Assembly (NCBI GenBank): GCA_019637225.1
Contig: JAHBWC010000002.1
Coordinates: 1-64,000, forward strand
Length of the DNA stretch: 64,000 nucleotides
From: Labilithrix sp.
Lineage (GTDB): Bacteria > Myxococcota_A > Polyangia > Polyangiales > Polyangiaceae
Direction: 5' to 3'
The position numbers and the translations under genes are program-made. Each line of letters starts with the position of its first letter. The first letter of the stretch is position 1. Shown here in pieces: positions 6,684 to 18,968 of this stretch. The notes under the pieces were generated by a model. The model saw only the letters and a list, made by a program, of their open reading frames with translations, ran no database searches and was not told the DNA's origin.

Positions 6684-9596
6684 ATGAGCGAGCCTTCGCG
6701 ACGAGAGAAGGATGCGGCGAAGTCCGAGGGACTGGCGTCGGCGGTCGTCAGCATCCCGCTCCCGAGGGTCTTCGGCCGACTCCTCCTCCTGAAGCTGCTC
6801 GCGCGCGGCGGGATGGGCGACGTCTACCTCGCGGCGACGACCGGCATCGAAGGCGCCGAGCGCCCGATCGTCGTCAAGACGGTTCGTCGCGATCACATCC
6901 ACGACGGCTCGTTCCTCGCGCGTTTCCTCGACGAGGCTCGGGTCCAGTCGCAGCTGAACCACCCCGGCGTCGCGCAGATCCTCGAGGCGTCGACCGACGA
7001 GAACGGCGAGCCGTACACGGTCGTCGAGTACGTCGAGGGGCGCTCGCTCGCCGACGTCCGCCACCGCGCGGTACAGGTCGGGGCGCGGATCGGGTGGCCG
7101 GAGGCGGTCGCGATCGTCATCGAGATGGGGCAGGCGCTCGCGCATGTCCACGAGCGCGCGGGCGCGGACGGGACGCCGCTCGGCATCGTTCACCGCGATC
7201 TCTCTCCCCAGAACGTGATGGTCGGCTACGCCGGCGAGCTCAAGCTCATCGACTTCGGCACGGCGCGCGGCCACAACCGTCGCTGCCACACCGTCGCGGG
7301 CGTCGTCTTCGCGAAGCCGGGCTACGTCGCTCCCGAGGTCGCGCGCCAGCAGGTCGGCGACGGCCGCATCGACGTCTATGCGATGGGCGTCATGCTCTGG
7401 GAGCTCTGCGCGGGCAAGCGCCTGCTCCAGGGCGACGCGCAGAAGCACCTCGAGGAGGTCGCGGCGGGCAAGTTCGACGTGCCGCTGCTCGCTTCGACGC
7501 GCGGCGTCCCGAAGGAGCTCGACGAGATCATCCAGAAGCTGTGCAAGAACGATCCGGACGATCGCTACGCCAGCGCGGCGCACGCCTCGACGGATCTCGC
7601 GCGCGTCCTCGCGCAGGCGCCCGCCGGCAAGGGCGGCGAGCGCAGCGTCCGCTCGCGGATCTCTTCGCTGATGCGCGCGCTCTGGCCGCACGAGCCGGCG
7701 CGGTTGCGCGCCGAGTTCGCCAAGCTCTTGAAGCAGGCGCGCGCGCTTCGTCCCGTGACGCCCGAGACGCCGGCGTCGGAGCGCTCGATGCAGATCGCGG
7801 CCGCGACGCAGACGTCCGACCCGTCGATCCTCGCCGGGACGTCGTACCGTCTCGTGAAGAAGATCGGCGAGGGCGCGAGCGGCGAGGTCTTCGAGGCCGA
7901 GCACGTCGAGCTCGGTCGAAAGTACGCGGTCAAGGTGCTGTCTGCCGCGCACGCGGCGGCGAGCGACTCGGTCGAGCGCTTCCGCCGCGAGGCCCGCGCG
8001 ATCGCGTCGCTCTCGCACCCGAACCTCGTCCGCCTGCACGACTTCGGCAAGTCGCTCGACGGTCGCGTCTTCCTCGTGATGGAGCTGCTCGACGGCAAGA
8101 CGCTCGACGTCCACGCCGAGCGCGGTCCTGGCGATCGCGGAGGCTTGCCGTGGCGCGAGGCGACCACGCTCGCGATCCAGGTCGCGCGCGCGCTCGAGGC
8201 CGCGCACGAGGCGGGGCTCGTGCATCGCGACCTCAAGCCGCAGAACCTGTTTCTCACGTCGGACGGCGAGCTCAAGCTCCTCGACTTCGGCGTCGCGATG
8301 GCGCTCGCCGACACCGCCGACTCCGAGAAGCGGCAGAAGGGCTTCGCCGTCTTCGGTACGCCCGAGTACATGGCGCCGGAGCAGGTCGCCGGCGAGCCCG
8401 TCGACGCGCGCTGCGATCTCTACGCGCTCGGCTGCGTCCTTTACGAGCTCGTGACCGGCACGCGGCCGTTCGAGGGCTCGCCCGTCGTGGTCATGGGCAA
8501 GCAGCTCCGCGAGGAGCCGGAGAAGCCGCGCATCCGCGCGCCCGAGCGCGCGCTGCCCCCCGACGTCGAGAGCGTGATCCTGACGGCGCTCGCCAAGTCG
8601 AAGGACGATCGCTATCCCACCGCGCTCGCGATGCGCCAGGCGCTCGAGCGCGCCCTCGTCGCCCCCGATCGGCGGAGGTCGCGCGCGAAGATGCTCGCCT
8701 CGTTCGCGGTCGTCGCGTCGCTCGGCGTGCTCGGCGTGGCTGGCTTCAAGGAGCATGCGCAGACGCTCCGTGATCTCGTCGCTCCGAAGGCGGCGGAGAT
8801 CGCGGTCGTGCCGGTCGAGTCGCTGCCCGCGGCGGCTCCGATCGAGACGGCGCTCGCGCCGGCGGAAGGCGCGCCGGTCGACGTCGTGGGCGGCCCCGCC
8901 GAGGCGGCGCCGGCTGCGGCGTCCGAGTCCGAGCCCGTGGTCGCCGCCGCCGAGTCCGAGCCCGCGCCGCCGGAGGCCCCGGCAGAGAGCCGGGCGAGCG
9001 TGTCGTCGGCCTCCGCTCGGCCGGTCCGCGTCTCGTCGTCGCGCGCCCGCGACGACGGGAGCGCTTCGGCGAGCTCGGCTTCGTCGGGCGGGGCGCCCTC
9101 CGACGGTCGCGCCGGCGACGTCTCCAAGGCGCCGCGCGAGGGTCGTCCCTCGTCGCTCCTCGTCCGAGCTTCGGCGAAGCACGAGGACGTCGACGCGAAG
9201 GCGAAGCTCACCGACGCACGATCGCGCGCGAAGGATCGCCCGACCGACGCGCGCGCGCTCCGCGCGTGGGCGACTGCGGCCATCCAGGCCGGAGAGACGC
9301 GCGAGGCTCGCCGCGCGGCCGAGGCGTGGGCCGTGCACGACGGGACCGCCGAGCCGCGCCTCTTCCTCGCGGCCGCGCTCGAGGCGAGCAGCCGACGCCG
9401 CGAGGCACGCGCCGTCCTCGAAGAGTGGCTCGCGAATCACCCCGACACGCCGGAGGCGCGAAAGATGCTGCAGCGCCTCGGAGCGTCCCCCGAGCCTGCG
9501 ATCAAGCGCAGCGGCCGCGCGCGCCCGTCGTCGTCGGCGCGTGCGCCCGGCCGGACCTCGCTCCATCCGCCCGATCCGGTCGCGGACGGCGAGTAG
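6684..9596 (+). CDS. Tandem Ser/Thr protein kinase (two Hanks-type domains) with TM and TPR-like C-terminus
   Basis: 970 aa. Kinase domain 1 (about 30-300) has the Gly loop ARGGMGDVY, a VVK lysine, HRDLSPQN (Asp at about 172), DFGTA and an APE-like YVAPEV. Kinase domain 2 (about 385-650) has IGEGASGEVF, AVK, HRDLKPQN (Asp at about 516), DFGVA and APEQ. Both catalytic sets look intact. A single membrane helix at about 670-688 is followed by an Ala/Pro/Ser-rich region and, from about 830, TPR-like helices outside the cytoplasm. Single kinase domains are the norm for this family, so two in one chain is unusual. The ATG at 6684 is preferred to the upstream 6636 because the kinase fold begins about 30 residues later. 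Confidence 0.92.
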   Translation: MSEPSRREKDAAKSEGLASAVVSIPLPRVFGRLLLLKLLARGGMGDVYLAATTGIEGAERPIVVKTVRRDHIHDGSFLARFLDEARVQSQLNHPGVAQILEASTDENGEPYTVVEYVEGRSLADVRHRAVQVGARIGWPEAVAIVIEMGQALAHVHERAGADGTPLGIVHRDLSPQNVMVGYAGELKLIDFGTARGHNRRCHTVAGVVFAKPGYVAPEVARQQVGDGRIDVYAMGVMLWELCAGKRLLQGDAQKHLEEVAAGKFDVPLLASTRGVPKELDEIIQKLCKNDPDDRYASAAHASTDLARVLAQAPAGKGGERSVRSRISSLMRALWPHEPARLRAEFAKLLKQARALRPVTPETPASERSMQIAAATQTSDPSILAGTSYRLVKKIGEGASGEVFEAEHVELGRKYAVKVLSAAHAAASDSVERFRREARAIASLSHPNLVRLHDFGKSLDGRVFLVMELLDGKTLDVHAERGPGDRGGLPWREATTLAIQVARALEAAHEAGLVHRDLKPQNLFLTSDGELKLLDFGVAMALADTADSEKRQKGFAVFGTPEYMAPEQVAGEPVDARCDLYALGCVLYELVTGTRPFEGSPVVVMGKQLREEPEKPRIRAPERALPPDVESVILTALAKSKDDRYPTALAMRQALERALVAPDRRRSRAKMLASFAVVASLGVLGVAGFKEHAQTLRDLVAPKAAEIAVVPVESLPAAAPIETALAPAEGAPVDVVGGPAEAAPAAASESEPVVAAAESEPAPPEAPAESRASVSSASARPVRVSSSRARDDGSASASSASSGGAPSDGRAGDVSKAPREGRPSSLLVRASAKHEDVDAKAKLTDARSRAKDRPTDARALRAWATAAIQAGETREARRAAEAWAVHDGTAEPRLFLAAALEASSRRREARAVLEEWLANHPDTPEARKMLQRLGASPEPAIKRSGRARPSSSARAPGRTSLHPPDPVADGE

Positions 9597-9923
9597 CGGC
9601 GCGGCGCGGCGAGCGGCGGCGCGGCGAGCGGCGGCGTCGGCGCGAGGACGCGCCCGAGCGTCATCGACGCCGGTGGCGCGCGATCGATGCCCGGCGCGGC
9701 GCGGGCCGAGCGTCCCGCTTCGCGGCGTCGCGCGACGGATCGACCTCACGGCGTGGTGAGGCGCCGCTCGATCGGTCGCTCGATCGAGGCGTCGTCGTCG
9801 AGGGTCGCGCTTCGCCACGCGGGCTCGCCGTGTATCGGCGGTCACGGGTGCCCGCGAAAGCCCTGCCGCAACGGGACGGCACGTTCGGTGCTCGGCGCGC
9901 GGCCCCACGCAAGGAGCAGAACA
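9597..9923. other. 327-bp non-coding interval with short GC repeats
   Basis: No reading frame here resembles a protein. It begins with a 15-bp tandem unit, two full copies at 9601-9615 and 9616-9630 plus a partial third (GCGGCGCGGCGAGCG). The AAGGAG at 9911-9916 is the ribosome binding site of the next gene. The promoter of that gene should lie in the 3' part, but no clear box is seen. Confidence 0.6.
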
Positions 9924-10325
9924 ATGGAACGCAAGTCTCGGTTGGCGGTGTGCGGCGTCGTCGTGTCGTTGATGGTCCTCGCTTGCGGCAGGGAGCGAGG
10001 CGAGCCTGCGACGACGACGACGACCACCGGCGCGCTCTCGCATGACGACGCGGTCATGCGGCTCGCGTCGGCGCGGTGCGATCGCGAGGTGTCGTGCAAC
10101 GACGTCGGCGCCGGCAAGAAGTACGCGGATCGGGACACGTGCATGCGCGAGGCAGGACAGAACGCGCGCGGGACGTTGCGCGCCGACCAGTGCGCCACGC
10201 TCGATCAGGCGAACCTGTCGTCGTGCCTCAACGACATCAAGAACGAGCGCTGTAGCAATCCGCTCGACTCGCTCGAGAGGGTGGCGTCGTGCGCGCGCGG
10301 CAAGCTTTGCATCGAGCCGAAGTGA
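9924..10325 (+). CDS. DUF6184-like lipoprotein
   Basis: 133 aa. AAGGAG lies 7 nt before the ATG and fixes the start. The signal peptide ends in V-L-A-C (Cys21), followed by a Thr-rich spacer. The mature part has the Cys pattern of the lipoprotein family annotated as DUF6184 in myxobacteria: ARCDREVSCN, then GKKY, a CMREA segment, a DQC, a CLNDIKNERCSNPL segment and CARGKLC at the end. The cysteines probably form disulfides. Family members have been named for association with natural-product loci, but no biosynthesis genes are visible here, so no function is claimed. Family assignment is from memory of the motif. Confidence 0.75.
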   Translation: MERKSRLAVCGVVVSLMVLACGRERGEPATTTTTTGALSHDDAVMRLASARCDREVSCNDVGAGKKYADRDTCMREAGQNARGTLRADQCATLDQANLSSCLNDIKNERCSNPLDSLERVASCARGKLCIEPK

Positions 10326-10685
10326 GCGCCCGCGCGTGATCGGGGCGTGAGCTGCGCGTCGATCCGGCGTGCGGCGTGTCCTCTCGTCGGACGGCCCGTG
10401 CGGCTTCGCGAGGCGTCGGCGCGGCAGGTGCGCCGTGCTGCGTGGCGCCTCGCGACCCACGAGCATGGGGCGACGCGCGCGCGCGTCACGCCGCGCGTGC
10501 GCGCCGTCGCCCGCGGCGGCGCGTCGAGGCGGCGAGCGTGATCCTGACGGGAGTCTCGCTCGCGGCGACGCCGCGACGGCGCCCGCGACAACGAGCGAAG
10601 TAGTCGACTCCGCTGAGCTTTTGCGTCGGGCAGCGCCTCCGAGTGGTCCCCTGGGTGCAGGGCGCTCGGCGGGAGGTAGCTCGAC
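10326..10685. other. 360-bp non-coding interval
   Basis: Frames are open through this very GC-rich stretch, but the translations are Arg/Ala-rich and look like shadows, so no gene is called. The final 15 bases hold GGAGG at 10672-10676, correctly placed for the next start. No clear promoter, repeat or RNA structure was found. Confidence 0.5.
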
Positions 10686-11486
10686 ATGTTCAAGCTCCAT
10701 CGTTCTTCGCAAGGTTGTGTTCCTTTGATGTCGGTCGCACTCGTCAGTCTCGGGCTCGCGCTCGGCGGCTGCTCGAGCGCTGGCCGAGGAGACGCGCCGC
10801 TCATCGCGGGCGAGCCGGTGCCCGCCGACCGGACGCTCGTCGACCCCACCTCGGACTCCGAGGACGAGGCGCCGCCCGGCGTCACGAATCCGTCCGGTGC
10901 CGAGGCCCCTCCGGCCGACTCGGCGCAGGCCACCACCAACCCGGACAGCAACGTCACCGATCCGCCGGCCGGGGAAGAGAAGCCTCCGGTGAAGGATCCT
11001 CCGCCGACCGAGCCGCAGAAGCCGGAGCTTCCGCAGCTCGAGAACCCGCTCCAGAACCCGAACGACCCGTTCCAGAACCCGAACAACCCGCTCCAGAACC
11101 CGAACGACCCGTTCCAGAACCCGAACAACCCGCTTCAGAACCCGAACGACCCGTTCCAGAACCCGTTCCAGAACCCGAACAACCCGCTTCAGAACCCGAA
11201 CAACAACCCGTTCCAGAACCCGAACCTCAACAACCCGCTGCAGAACCCGGCCCTCAACCCGGCCTTCAACAACCCGAACCTCGCCAACCCCGGCTTGCCC
11301 AACCCGGCGCTCGGCATGGCGGGCCTCGGTGGGCTCGGCGGCCTCGGCGGCCTCGGCGGCCTCGGTGGGCTCGGTGGCCTCGGCGGCCTCGGTGGGCTCG
11401 GTGGGCTCGGTGGCTTCGGCGGCCTCGGCGGCTTCGGCGGCCTCGGAGGCTTTGGCGGCGCGGGGTGCGGATTCGCGTGCCTGTGA
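10686..11486 (+). CDS. Low-complexity lipoprotein with NPLQNPNDPFQNPN repeats and a GLG tail
   Basis: 266 aa. A signal peptide ends in A-L-G-G-C (Cys29). After an acidic/Pro-rich linker, residues about 118-190 are built of the 14-residue unit NPLQNPNDPFQNPN and degraded copies; residues about 210-258 are (GLG)n/GFG repeats, ending in a short GCGFACL. Asn/Gln/Pro repeats followed by Gly/Leu repeats suggest an extended structural surface protein, perhaps adhesive or matrix-related; that is inference. GGAGG at 10672-10676 supports the ATG. A strong hairpin follows the gene. Confidence 0.75.
   Translation: MFKLHRSSQGCVPLMSVALVSLGLALGGCSSAGRGDAPLIAGEPVPADRTLVDPTSDSEDEAPPGVTNPSGAEAPPADSAQATTNPDSNVTDPPAGEEKPPVKDPPPTEPQKPELPQLENPLQNPNDPFQNPNNPLQNPNDPFQNPNNPLQNPNDPFQNPFQNPNNPLQNPNNNPFQNPNLNNPLQNPALNPAFNNPNLANPGLPNPALGMAGLGGLGGLGGLGGLGGLGGLGGLGGLGGLGGFGGLGGFGGLGGFGGAGCGFACL
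11042..11230 (+). repeat. 42-bp in-frame tandem repeats (NPLQNP units)
   Basis: Units at 11042-11083 and 11084-11125 are identical; a third copy from 11126 has one CTC to CTT change, and further shortened copies follow. The period is a multiple of three, so copy number can change without a frameshift. Confidence 0.9.
11320..11468 (+). repeat. In-frame GLG / GFG coding repeat
   Basis: Consecutive GGCCTCGGC- and GGGCTCGGT-type 9-bp units encode Gly-Leu-Gly, shifting to Gly-Phe-Gly near the end. It codes for the C-terminal part of the repeat lipoprotein. Confidence 0.85.
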
Positions 11487-11512
11487 CGCGGAGTCGGCCT
11501 GACCCGACGTCA

Positions 11513-11555
11513 GGGCGAGCTCGGGACGAAGCCTGCGCTCCGACCGAGCTCGCCC
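11513..11555 (+). terminator. Strong hairpin downstream of the repeat lipoprotein
   Basis: GGGCGAGCTCGG (11513-11524) and CCGAGCTCGCCC (11544-11555) are perfect 12-bp complements with a 19-nt loop, 27 nt after the stop. There is no T-tract, as at the other candidate terminators in this window. Confidence 0.6.
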
Positions 11556-11714
11556 GACGAGTGTGGGACGAACGTCCTGGCGCCGTCGCTCATCGCCCTA
11601 CACCGACGAGGGCCGCCGACGCGCGCGACGCGCCGCAGCGCGCGGGTCTCCTTCACGTCACGAGCCGTTGGTACGAGCTCGTTTTCATTGTCGTGCGCGC
11701 GAGCGCCCGCTTCC

Positions 11715-12821
11715 ATGCGGGCCATGAGCCTCGATCGAACAGGCACGGCGGCGGTCCTCGCGAGGACGATCGGCAGCGCGACGCTCGCGGCGCTCGTGGC
11801 GCTCGCGTGCGGTGGCGCGAGCGAGGGGCTGCCCGCGCCCTCCGAAGAGGTGCCGTCCGGCTCGACGCCGCCGAGCAGCGGCACGCCCTCGAGCCCCGCC
11901 GCCGAGGCGCCGTCGACCCCGGCTGCGCCGACCTCGTCACCCACCGCTCCGCCGCCGCCTCCACCTGCGGCCGCCATCACGGCCGCCGATTGCTTCAACG
12001 ATCTCTCGGGCTCGGTGCCCGGTCCCGACTACGACAAGTTCGGACCGACGATCGCGAAGAGCTGCGCAGGCACGCACCATCAGACGATCGCCGGCGTCGA
12101 GAAGGTCGTCTTCCTCGGCGATTCGGTCACCGTCGGGACGCCGCCGACGCTGCCCAAGGACTTCTACAAGAAGCGCCTCGAGGACACGCTGAAGCAGAAG
12201 TTCGGCGCCGGCCTCGAGATCGCGAGCTGCGCGAAGTGGGGAGCGCGCACCGACGATCTCCTCGAGGGCGGCAAGCAGATCGAGGCGTGCTTCCCGAGCG
12301 GCGTCGAGAACAAGAAGACGCTCGTCGTCATGACGAACGGCGGCAACGACATCCACGCCTGGGCGAAGAGCAAGCTCGGCACCACCGCGGCGATCGCCGA
12401 AGCCGACGCCGCGCTGCTCCGCCTCCAGACCGCCGTCGAGTGGCTCAAGTCGCCCGCGCACTTCCCGAACGGGTCGTTCGTCGTCTTCGCGAACGTCTAC
12501 GAGTACACCGACACCTCCGGCGACCTGTCGAGCTGCCCGACGGCTTCGCTCGCGGGAATGAGCGGAAGCTGGCCCGAGGGGAGGCCGGCCGTCGTCCACT
12601 TCGAAGAGGGCTTCATGAAGGTCGCCGTCGACACGAAGACCGACATGATGTTCTTGCTCGAGCACTTCTGCGGTCGCGGCTTCAAGCGCAAGGACGCGAG
12701 CCTCCAGTGCTACCGCGGCGCGAACGCCCCGCTCTGGTTCGACGCCACCTGCATCCACCCGACCCCCGACGGCCACGCGCAGATCGCGCTGCAGTTCGCG
12801 AAGGTGATCGAGGGGACCTGA
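11715..12821 (+). CDS. SGNH/GDSL-type hydrolase lipoprotein
   Basis: About 368 aa. A signal peptide ends in V-A-L-A-C (Cys32), followed by a Ser/Thr/Pro linker to about residue 85. The catalytic region carries the SGNH blocks: FLGDSVTVG (block I, Ser at about 137), TNGGNDIH (block III, Asn) and DATCIHPTPDGH (block V; Asp at about 343, His at about 348). Members are esterases, lipases or acyl-transfer enzymes, and this one should act outside the cytoplasm, tethered by lipid. The Asp-His spacing is longer than the usual DxxH. ATGs at 11715 and 11724 are both possible starts; neither has a clear ribosome binding site. Confidence 0.8.
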   Translation: MRAMSLDRTGTAAVLARTIGSATLAALVALACGGASEGLPAPSEEVPSGSTPPSSGTPSSPAAEAPSTPAAPTSSPTAPPPPPPAAAITAADCFNDLSGSVPGPDYDKFGPTIAKSCAGTHHQTIAGVEKVVFLGDSVTVGTPPTLPKDFYKKRLEDTLKQKFGAGLEIASCAKWGARTDDLLEGGKQIEACFPSGVENKKTLVVMTNGGNDIHAWAKSKLGTTAAIAEADAALLRLQTAVEWLKSPAHFPNGSFVVFANVYEYTDTSGDLSSCPTASLAGMSGSWPEGRPAVVHFEEGFMKVAVDTKTDMMFLLEHFCGRGFKRKDASLQCYRGANAPLWFDATCIHPTPDGHAQIALQFAKVIEGT

Positions 12822-12935
12822 GGGCTCCGCCCCAAGCTCTGCAGCGGCGCGAGCCGGCGTCGTTGTCCGATCCTTCGGGTCACCCTTTCAACCCGTGCGC
12901 GAGCCTGCTAGGAGCGGCCTCGGAAGAAGACTCCG

Positions 12936-16289
<3,354 letters not shown>

Positions 16290-16295
16290 AGCGCG

Positions 16296-16327
16296 GACGG
16301 CGCTCGGCGCGCTGCGCCAGCGCCGTC
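16296..16327. terminator. Bidirectional hairpin terminator between carB and the convergent membrane gene
   Basis: GACGGCGCT (16296-16304) and GGCGC (16306-16310) pair with GCGCC (16314-16318) and AGCGCCGTC (16319-16327). This gives a 14-bp stem with one bulged C and a 3-nt loop. It fills most of the 40-bp gap between two convergent stop codons and can serve both strands. No T-tract is present. Confidence 0.7.
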
Positions 16328-16329
16328 GG

Positions 16330-17628
16330 TCAGTGACCGGGGACGACCCTGCCGTGCGCGTCGACGCGCATCGCCGCGGAGGTGCGCTGGGTCGCGTCCA
16401 GGTACGCGAGCTCCTGGCTGGCGCTGTCGAGGTCGTCGCGGACCGCGATGCGCATGCGACGATGGGTCGGCTCGTCGCGGACCGCGGCGACCGCGGCGTC
16501 GATGCGCACGCGCGCCTCGGGCTCTCGGCAGTGGCGAAGGACGCGCGCCGCCGCGGCTCGCAGCTCCGCCTCGGCCTCGGGATCCTCGAGGATCGCCCAG
16601 AGGTCCTCGAGGTCGAGCGTGTTGCCGCGGTAGCCCGAGCCGGTAGCGAGCATCTGACCGGCCATGTCGAGGCGGACGAGCCAGTCGCGCGGCGTCTCGC
16701 CGTTGCGACGGAGGACGTCGACGCGGCCGGTCACGTCGTCCTTGTGCGGCCCCATCCCGCGCGCGCGAAGCGCCGCGGCCCGGATCTGAGAGAGGATGAC
16801 GTGGCGATCGTCGGCCGACGGCCCGCCGAACGTGAACGAGCTCTGCTCGACGAGGACGGACCGGTAGGGCTCCGGGACCGTGAACGCGAGTCCGGCGGGA
16901 TGCTCGTCGACGCGGTGGATGGCGTCGAAGGGCAGCGCGAACCAGCCGCGCGGCGTCCTCAGCCGTAGCCCGTCGGCCGCCATCACGATGCTCGGCTCGG
17001 CGGATGGACCGACGAGGCCCGCAAACCCGAGGATCGCCCCGACGAAGCCGAAGAGGCCGAGCATGAAGCCGACCGCGGTGCCCGCGCTCGCCGAGATCGC
17101 CAACGTCACGGCGATGGTGATGAACGCCGTCAGCGCGGCGATGATCCGCCCGACGAACGCCGAGCGTCGCGAGCCCTCGCCGAGCGTGCGCCACGCGATG
17201 ACGCCGAAGCCGCCGTGTCCGATCCCGAGCGCGTGGCGCACCTTCCCGGCCGCGGCCTCGTCCGGCAGCTCGAGCGCGATCGGGTGCTCGCGGTTCCTGT
17301 GCATGAGCGTGAGCAGGAGGCCCGCCTTGGTGCGGGCCGTGGTGCCGCCGACGATGTCCTTCGCGTGGATGCGCTGGTTGCGGGAGCCGGCCTTCTTGAC
17401 GTCGATGTAGCCGGGCCCGAGCTCGAGCGCCGCGCTGCGCGGCGTGCGCTGGCGGAGGTCGAAGAGGCCGATGACGTTGAACAAACCGAACGCCGAGAGC
17501 CCGATCATCGTCGCCGGGAGGCCGCTGATGGGCCCGAAGACGGCGAAGAGGAAAGCGAAGAGCGGCAGTCCGTACGGGACGAACCCCCAGACCTTCGGAC
17601 CTCGAGGATCGGACAAGCCGACGAGCAT
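16330..17628 (-). CDS. Uncharacterised membrane protein with cytoplasmic alpha-helical tail
   Basis: 432 aa, no family recognised. Two hydrophobic pairs are visible: helices at about 17-55 and again at about 158-212. The loop between them (about 65-150) and the part after the second pair resemble small beta domains of the PH-like kind, each beginning with a sentence-like basic stretch (VKKAGSRNQRIHAKDI; LRLRTPRGWFALPFDAI). The last ~130 residues are helical and Arg/Glu-rich. The duplicated membrane-plus-domain pattern suggests an internal repeat. ATG start; divergent from the NHL lipoprotein gene, with about 106 bp between them. Confidence 0.6.
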   Translation of the reverse strand: MLVGLSDPRGPKVWGFVPYGLPLFAFLFAVFGPISGLPATMIGLSAFGLFNVIGLFDLRQRTPRSAALELGPGYIDVKKAGSRNQRIHAKDIVGGTTARTKAGLLLTLMHRNREHPIALELPDEAAAGKVRHALGIGHGGFGVIAWRTLGEGSRRSAFVGRIIAALTAFITIAVTLAISASAGTAVGFMLGLFGFVGAILGFAGLVGPSAEPSIVMAADGLRLRTPRGWFALPFDAIHRVDEHPAGLAFTVPEPYRSVLVEQSSFTFGGPSADDRHVILSQIRAAALRARGMGPHKDDVTGRVDVLRRNGETPRDWLVRLDMAGQMLATGSGYRGNTLDLEDLWAILEDPEAEAELRAAAARVLRHCREPEARVRIDAAVAAVRDEPTHRRMRIAVRDDLDSASQELAYLDATQRTSAAMRVDAHGRVVPGH

Positions 17629-17734
17629 TCATCTTCAAGATAGGAGAAGAGGCGCGTCTGGCAATCTTGGCGCGGACGAGGTCCCTCCGATAAGCTTCAG
17701 CGTTTGGCGGGGCCACGTCGACGGAGGCGTAGCG

Positions 17735-18901
17735 GTGAAATCGATGCTTGCTCGAACGGTGTGCGGACTGAGCGCTGCGCTCGTGCTCGCGTGTGGCTGT
17801 CGCGCCGTCAACGCGGACGCGCGCGACGTCGAGGACGCGGGCGTGACGCCCGCGGACGACGGGGGGCCGCTGCCTGACGCGGGTGCGACCGAGGCCGACG
17901 CCTCGGAGGACGCCCCCTCCCGTCTCGAGCCGCCGATCGTTCGGCCGGTGCCGGGCACTGCGGTCGAGACGGTCGCCGGCTCGTCGACGAAAGGTAGCCT
18001 GGACGGCGCAGGCGCTGCGGCTCAGTTCGACAACCCGGTCGGTGTGCTGGTCGACCCGTCCGGTGCGCTCCTCGTCACGGAGTACGACGGCGGTCGCCTC
18101 CGCAAGATCGCGCTGGACGGACAGACGAGCACGCTCACGACCGGACTCTTCGAGCCGTTCGCGCTCGTCGCCACCGATGACGCCATCTACGTGCAGACGG
18201 ATCGCGATCGGAACGGCGGCAAGGGAACCGACACCGGGACCCTCTGGAAGATCGCGCTCACCGGTGGGGCTCCCGAGCTCGTCATCGAGTCGCTCGGTCG
18301 TCCGCGCGGGCTCGCGCGCCTCGCCGACGGACGCGTGGTCGTCTCCGATCGAACGCGGCACACGATCTCGATCCTGAACCCCGCCGATCGAACGCTCACG
18401 CCGCTCGCCGGATCGGGCGCGCCCGGCTTCGTCGACGGAAAGGGCGCCGCGGCTCGCTTCAACGAGCCGTACGGCACGACGGTCCTCCCCGACGGGAGCA
18501 TCCTCGTCGCCGACTCGCGAAACCATGTCATCCGGAGGGTGACGCTCGACGGCGACGTCACCACCTTCGCGGGAGACGGCAAGCCGGGGATGAAGGACGA
18601 CGCCGACAAGCGCCTCGCGCGTTTCGACAAGCCCATCGACGTCGCGGTCGACGTCGCCGGCAACGCCTTCGTGTCCGACCGTGGCAACTTCCGGATCCGT
18701 CGCATCGCGACGAGCGGCTCGGTCGAGACCGCCGCGGGCGACGGTACGCAGGGCTTCGCCGACGGCGTCGGCACGGCGACGCGGTTCTACGGGCAGGAGC
18801 AGCTCGACGTCACACCCGACGGTAAGGTGATCTACGTGAGCGACGGCAACGACGGCGACGGTCAGCCGTTCCATCGCATCCGGCGGGTCGCCGTGCCCTG
18901 A
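17735..18901 (+). CDS. NHL-repeat beta-propeller lipoprotein
   Basis: 388 aa. GGAG at 17722-17725 supports the GTG at 17735. The signal peptide ends in V-L-A-C (Cys20), followed by an acidic linker. From about 75 onward, NHL-type repeats are visible: F-D/N-x-P-x-G-V/T-x-V-x-P-x-G-x-L-L/V-V-A/T-D/E, then R-K/R-I or H-V-I-R-R-V. Blades of this kind form a propeller used for protein or ligand binding, often in secreted proteins. Repeats such as AGSGAPGFVDGKGAAARF are also common in secreted myxobacterial NHL proteins. The ligand is unknown. Confidence 0.8.
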   Translation: MKSMLARTVCGLSAALVLACGCRAVNADARDVEDAGVTPADDGGPLPDAGATEADASEDAPSRLEPPIVRPVPGTAVETVAGSSTKGSLDGAGAAAQFDNPVGVLVDPSGALLVTEYDGGRLRKIALDGQTSTLTTGLFEPFALVATDDAIYVQTDRDRNGGKGTDTGTLWKIALTGGAPELVIESLGRPRGLARLADGRVVVSDRTRHTISILNPADRTLTPLAGSGAPGFVDGKGAAARFNEPYGTTVLPDGSILVADSRNHVIRRVTLDGDVTTFAGDGKPGMKDDADKRLARFDKPIDVAVDVAGNAFVSDRGNFRIRRIATSGSVETAAGDGTQGFADGVGTATRFYGQEQLDVTPDGKVIYVSDGNDGDGQPFHRIRRVAVP

Positions 18902-18968
18902 TCTCGCGCGGAATGTGAGGGCCGGTCCGGGGCGTTCGCGGTACACTCCCGACGTCGCTGGTCGCACG

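Noticed and set aside
6606..10712. Long minus-strand frame opposite the tandem kinase
   Set aside because: Only its last 76 codons (6375-6605) look like a gene; the rest is a shadow.
10205..11128. Minus-strand FGFWNGSFGFWSG repeat protein
   Set aside because: It is the reverse translation of the NPLQNP repeats; the plus-strand frame has a signal peptide, lipobox and ribosome binding site.
11042..11230. Possible CRISPR array
   Set aside because: The repeats are contiguous, in frame and without unique spacers.
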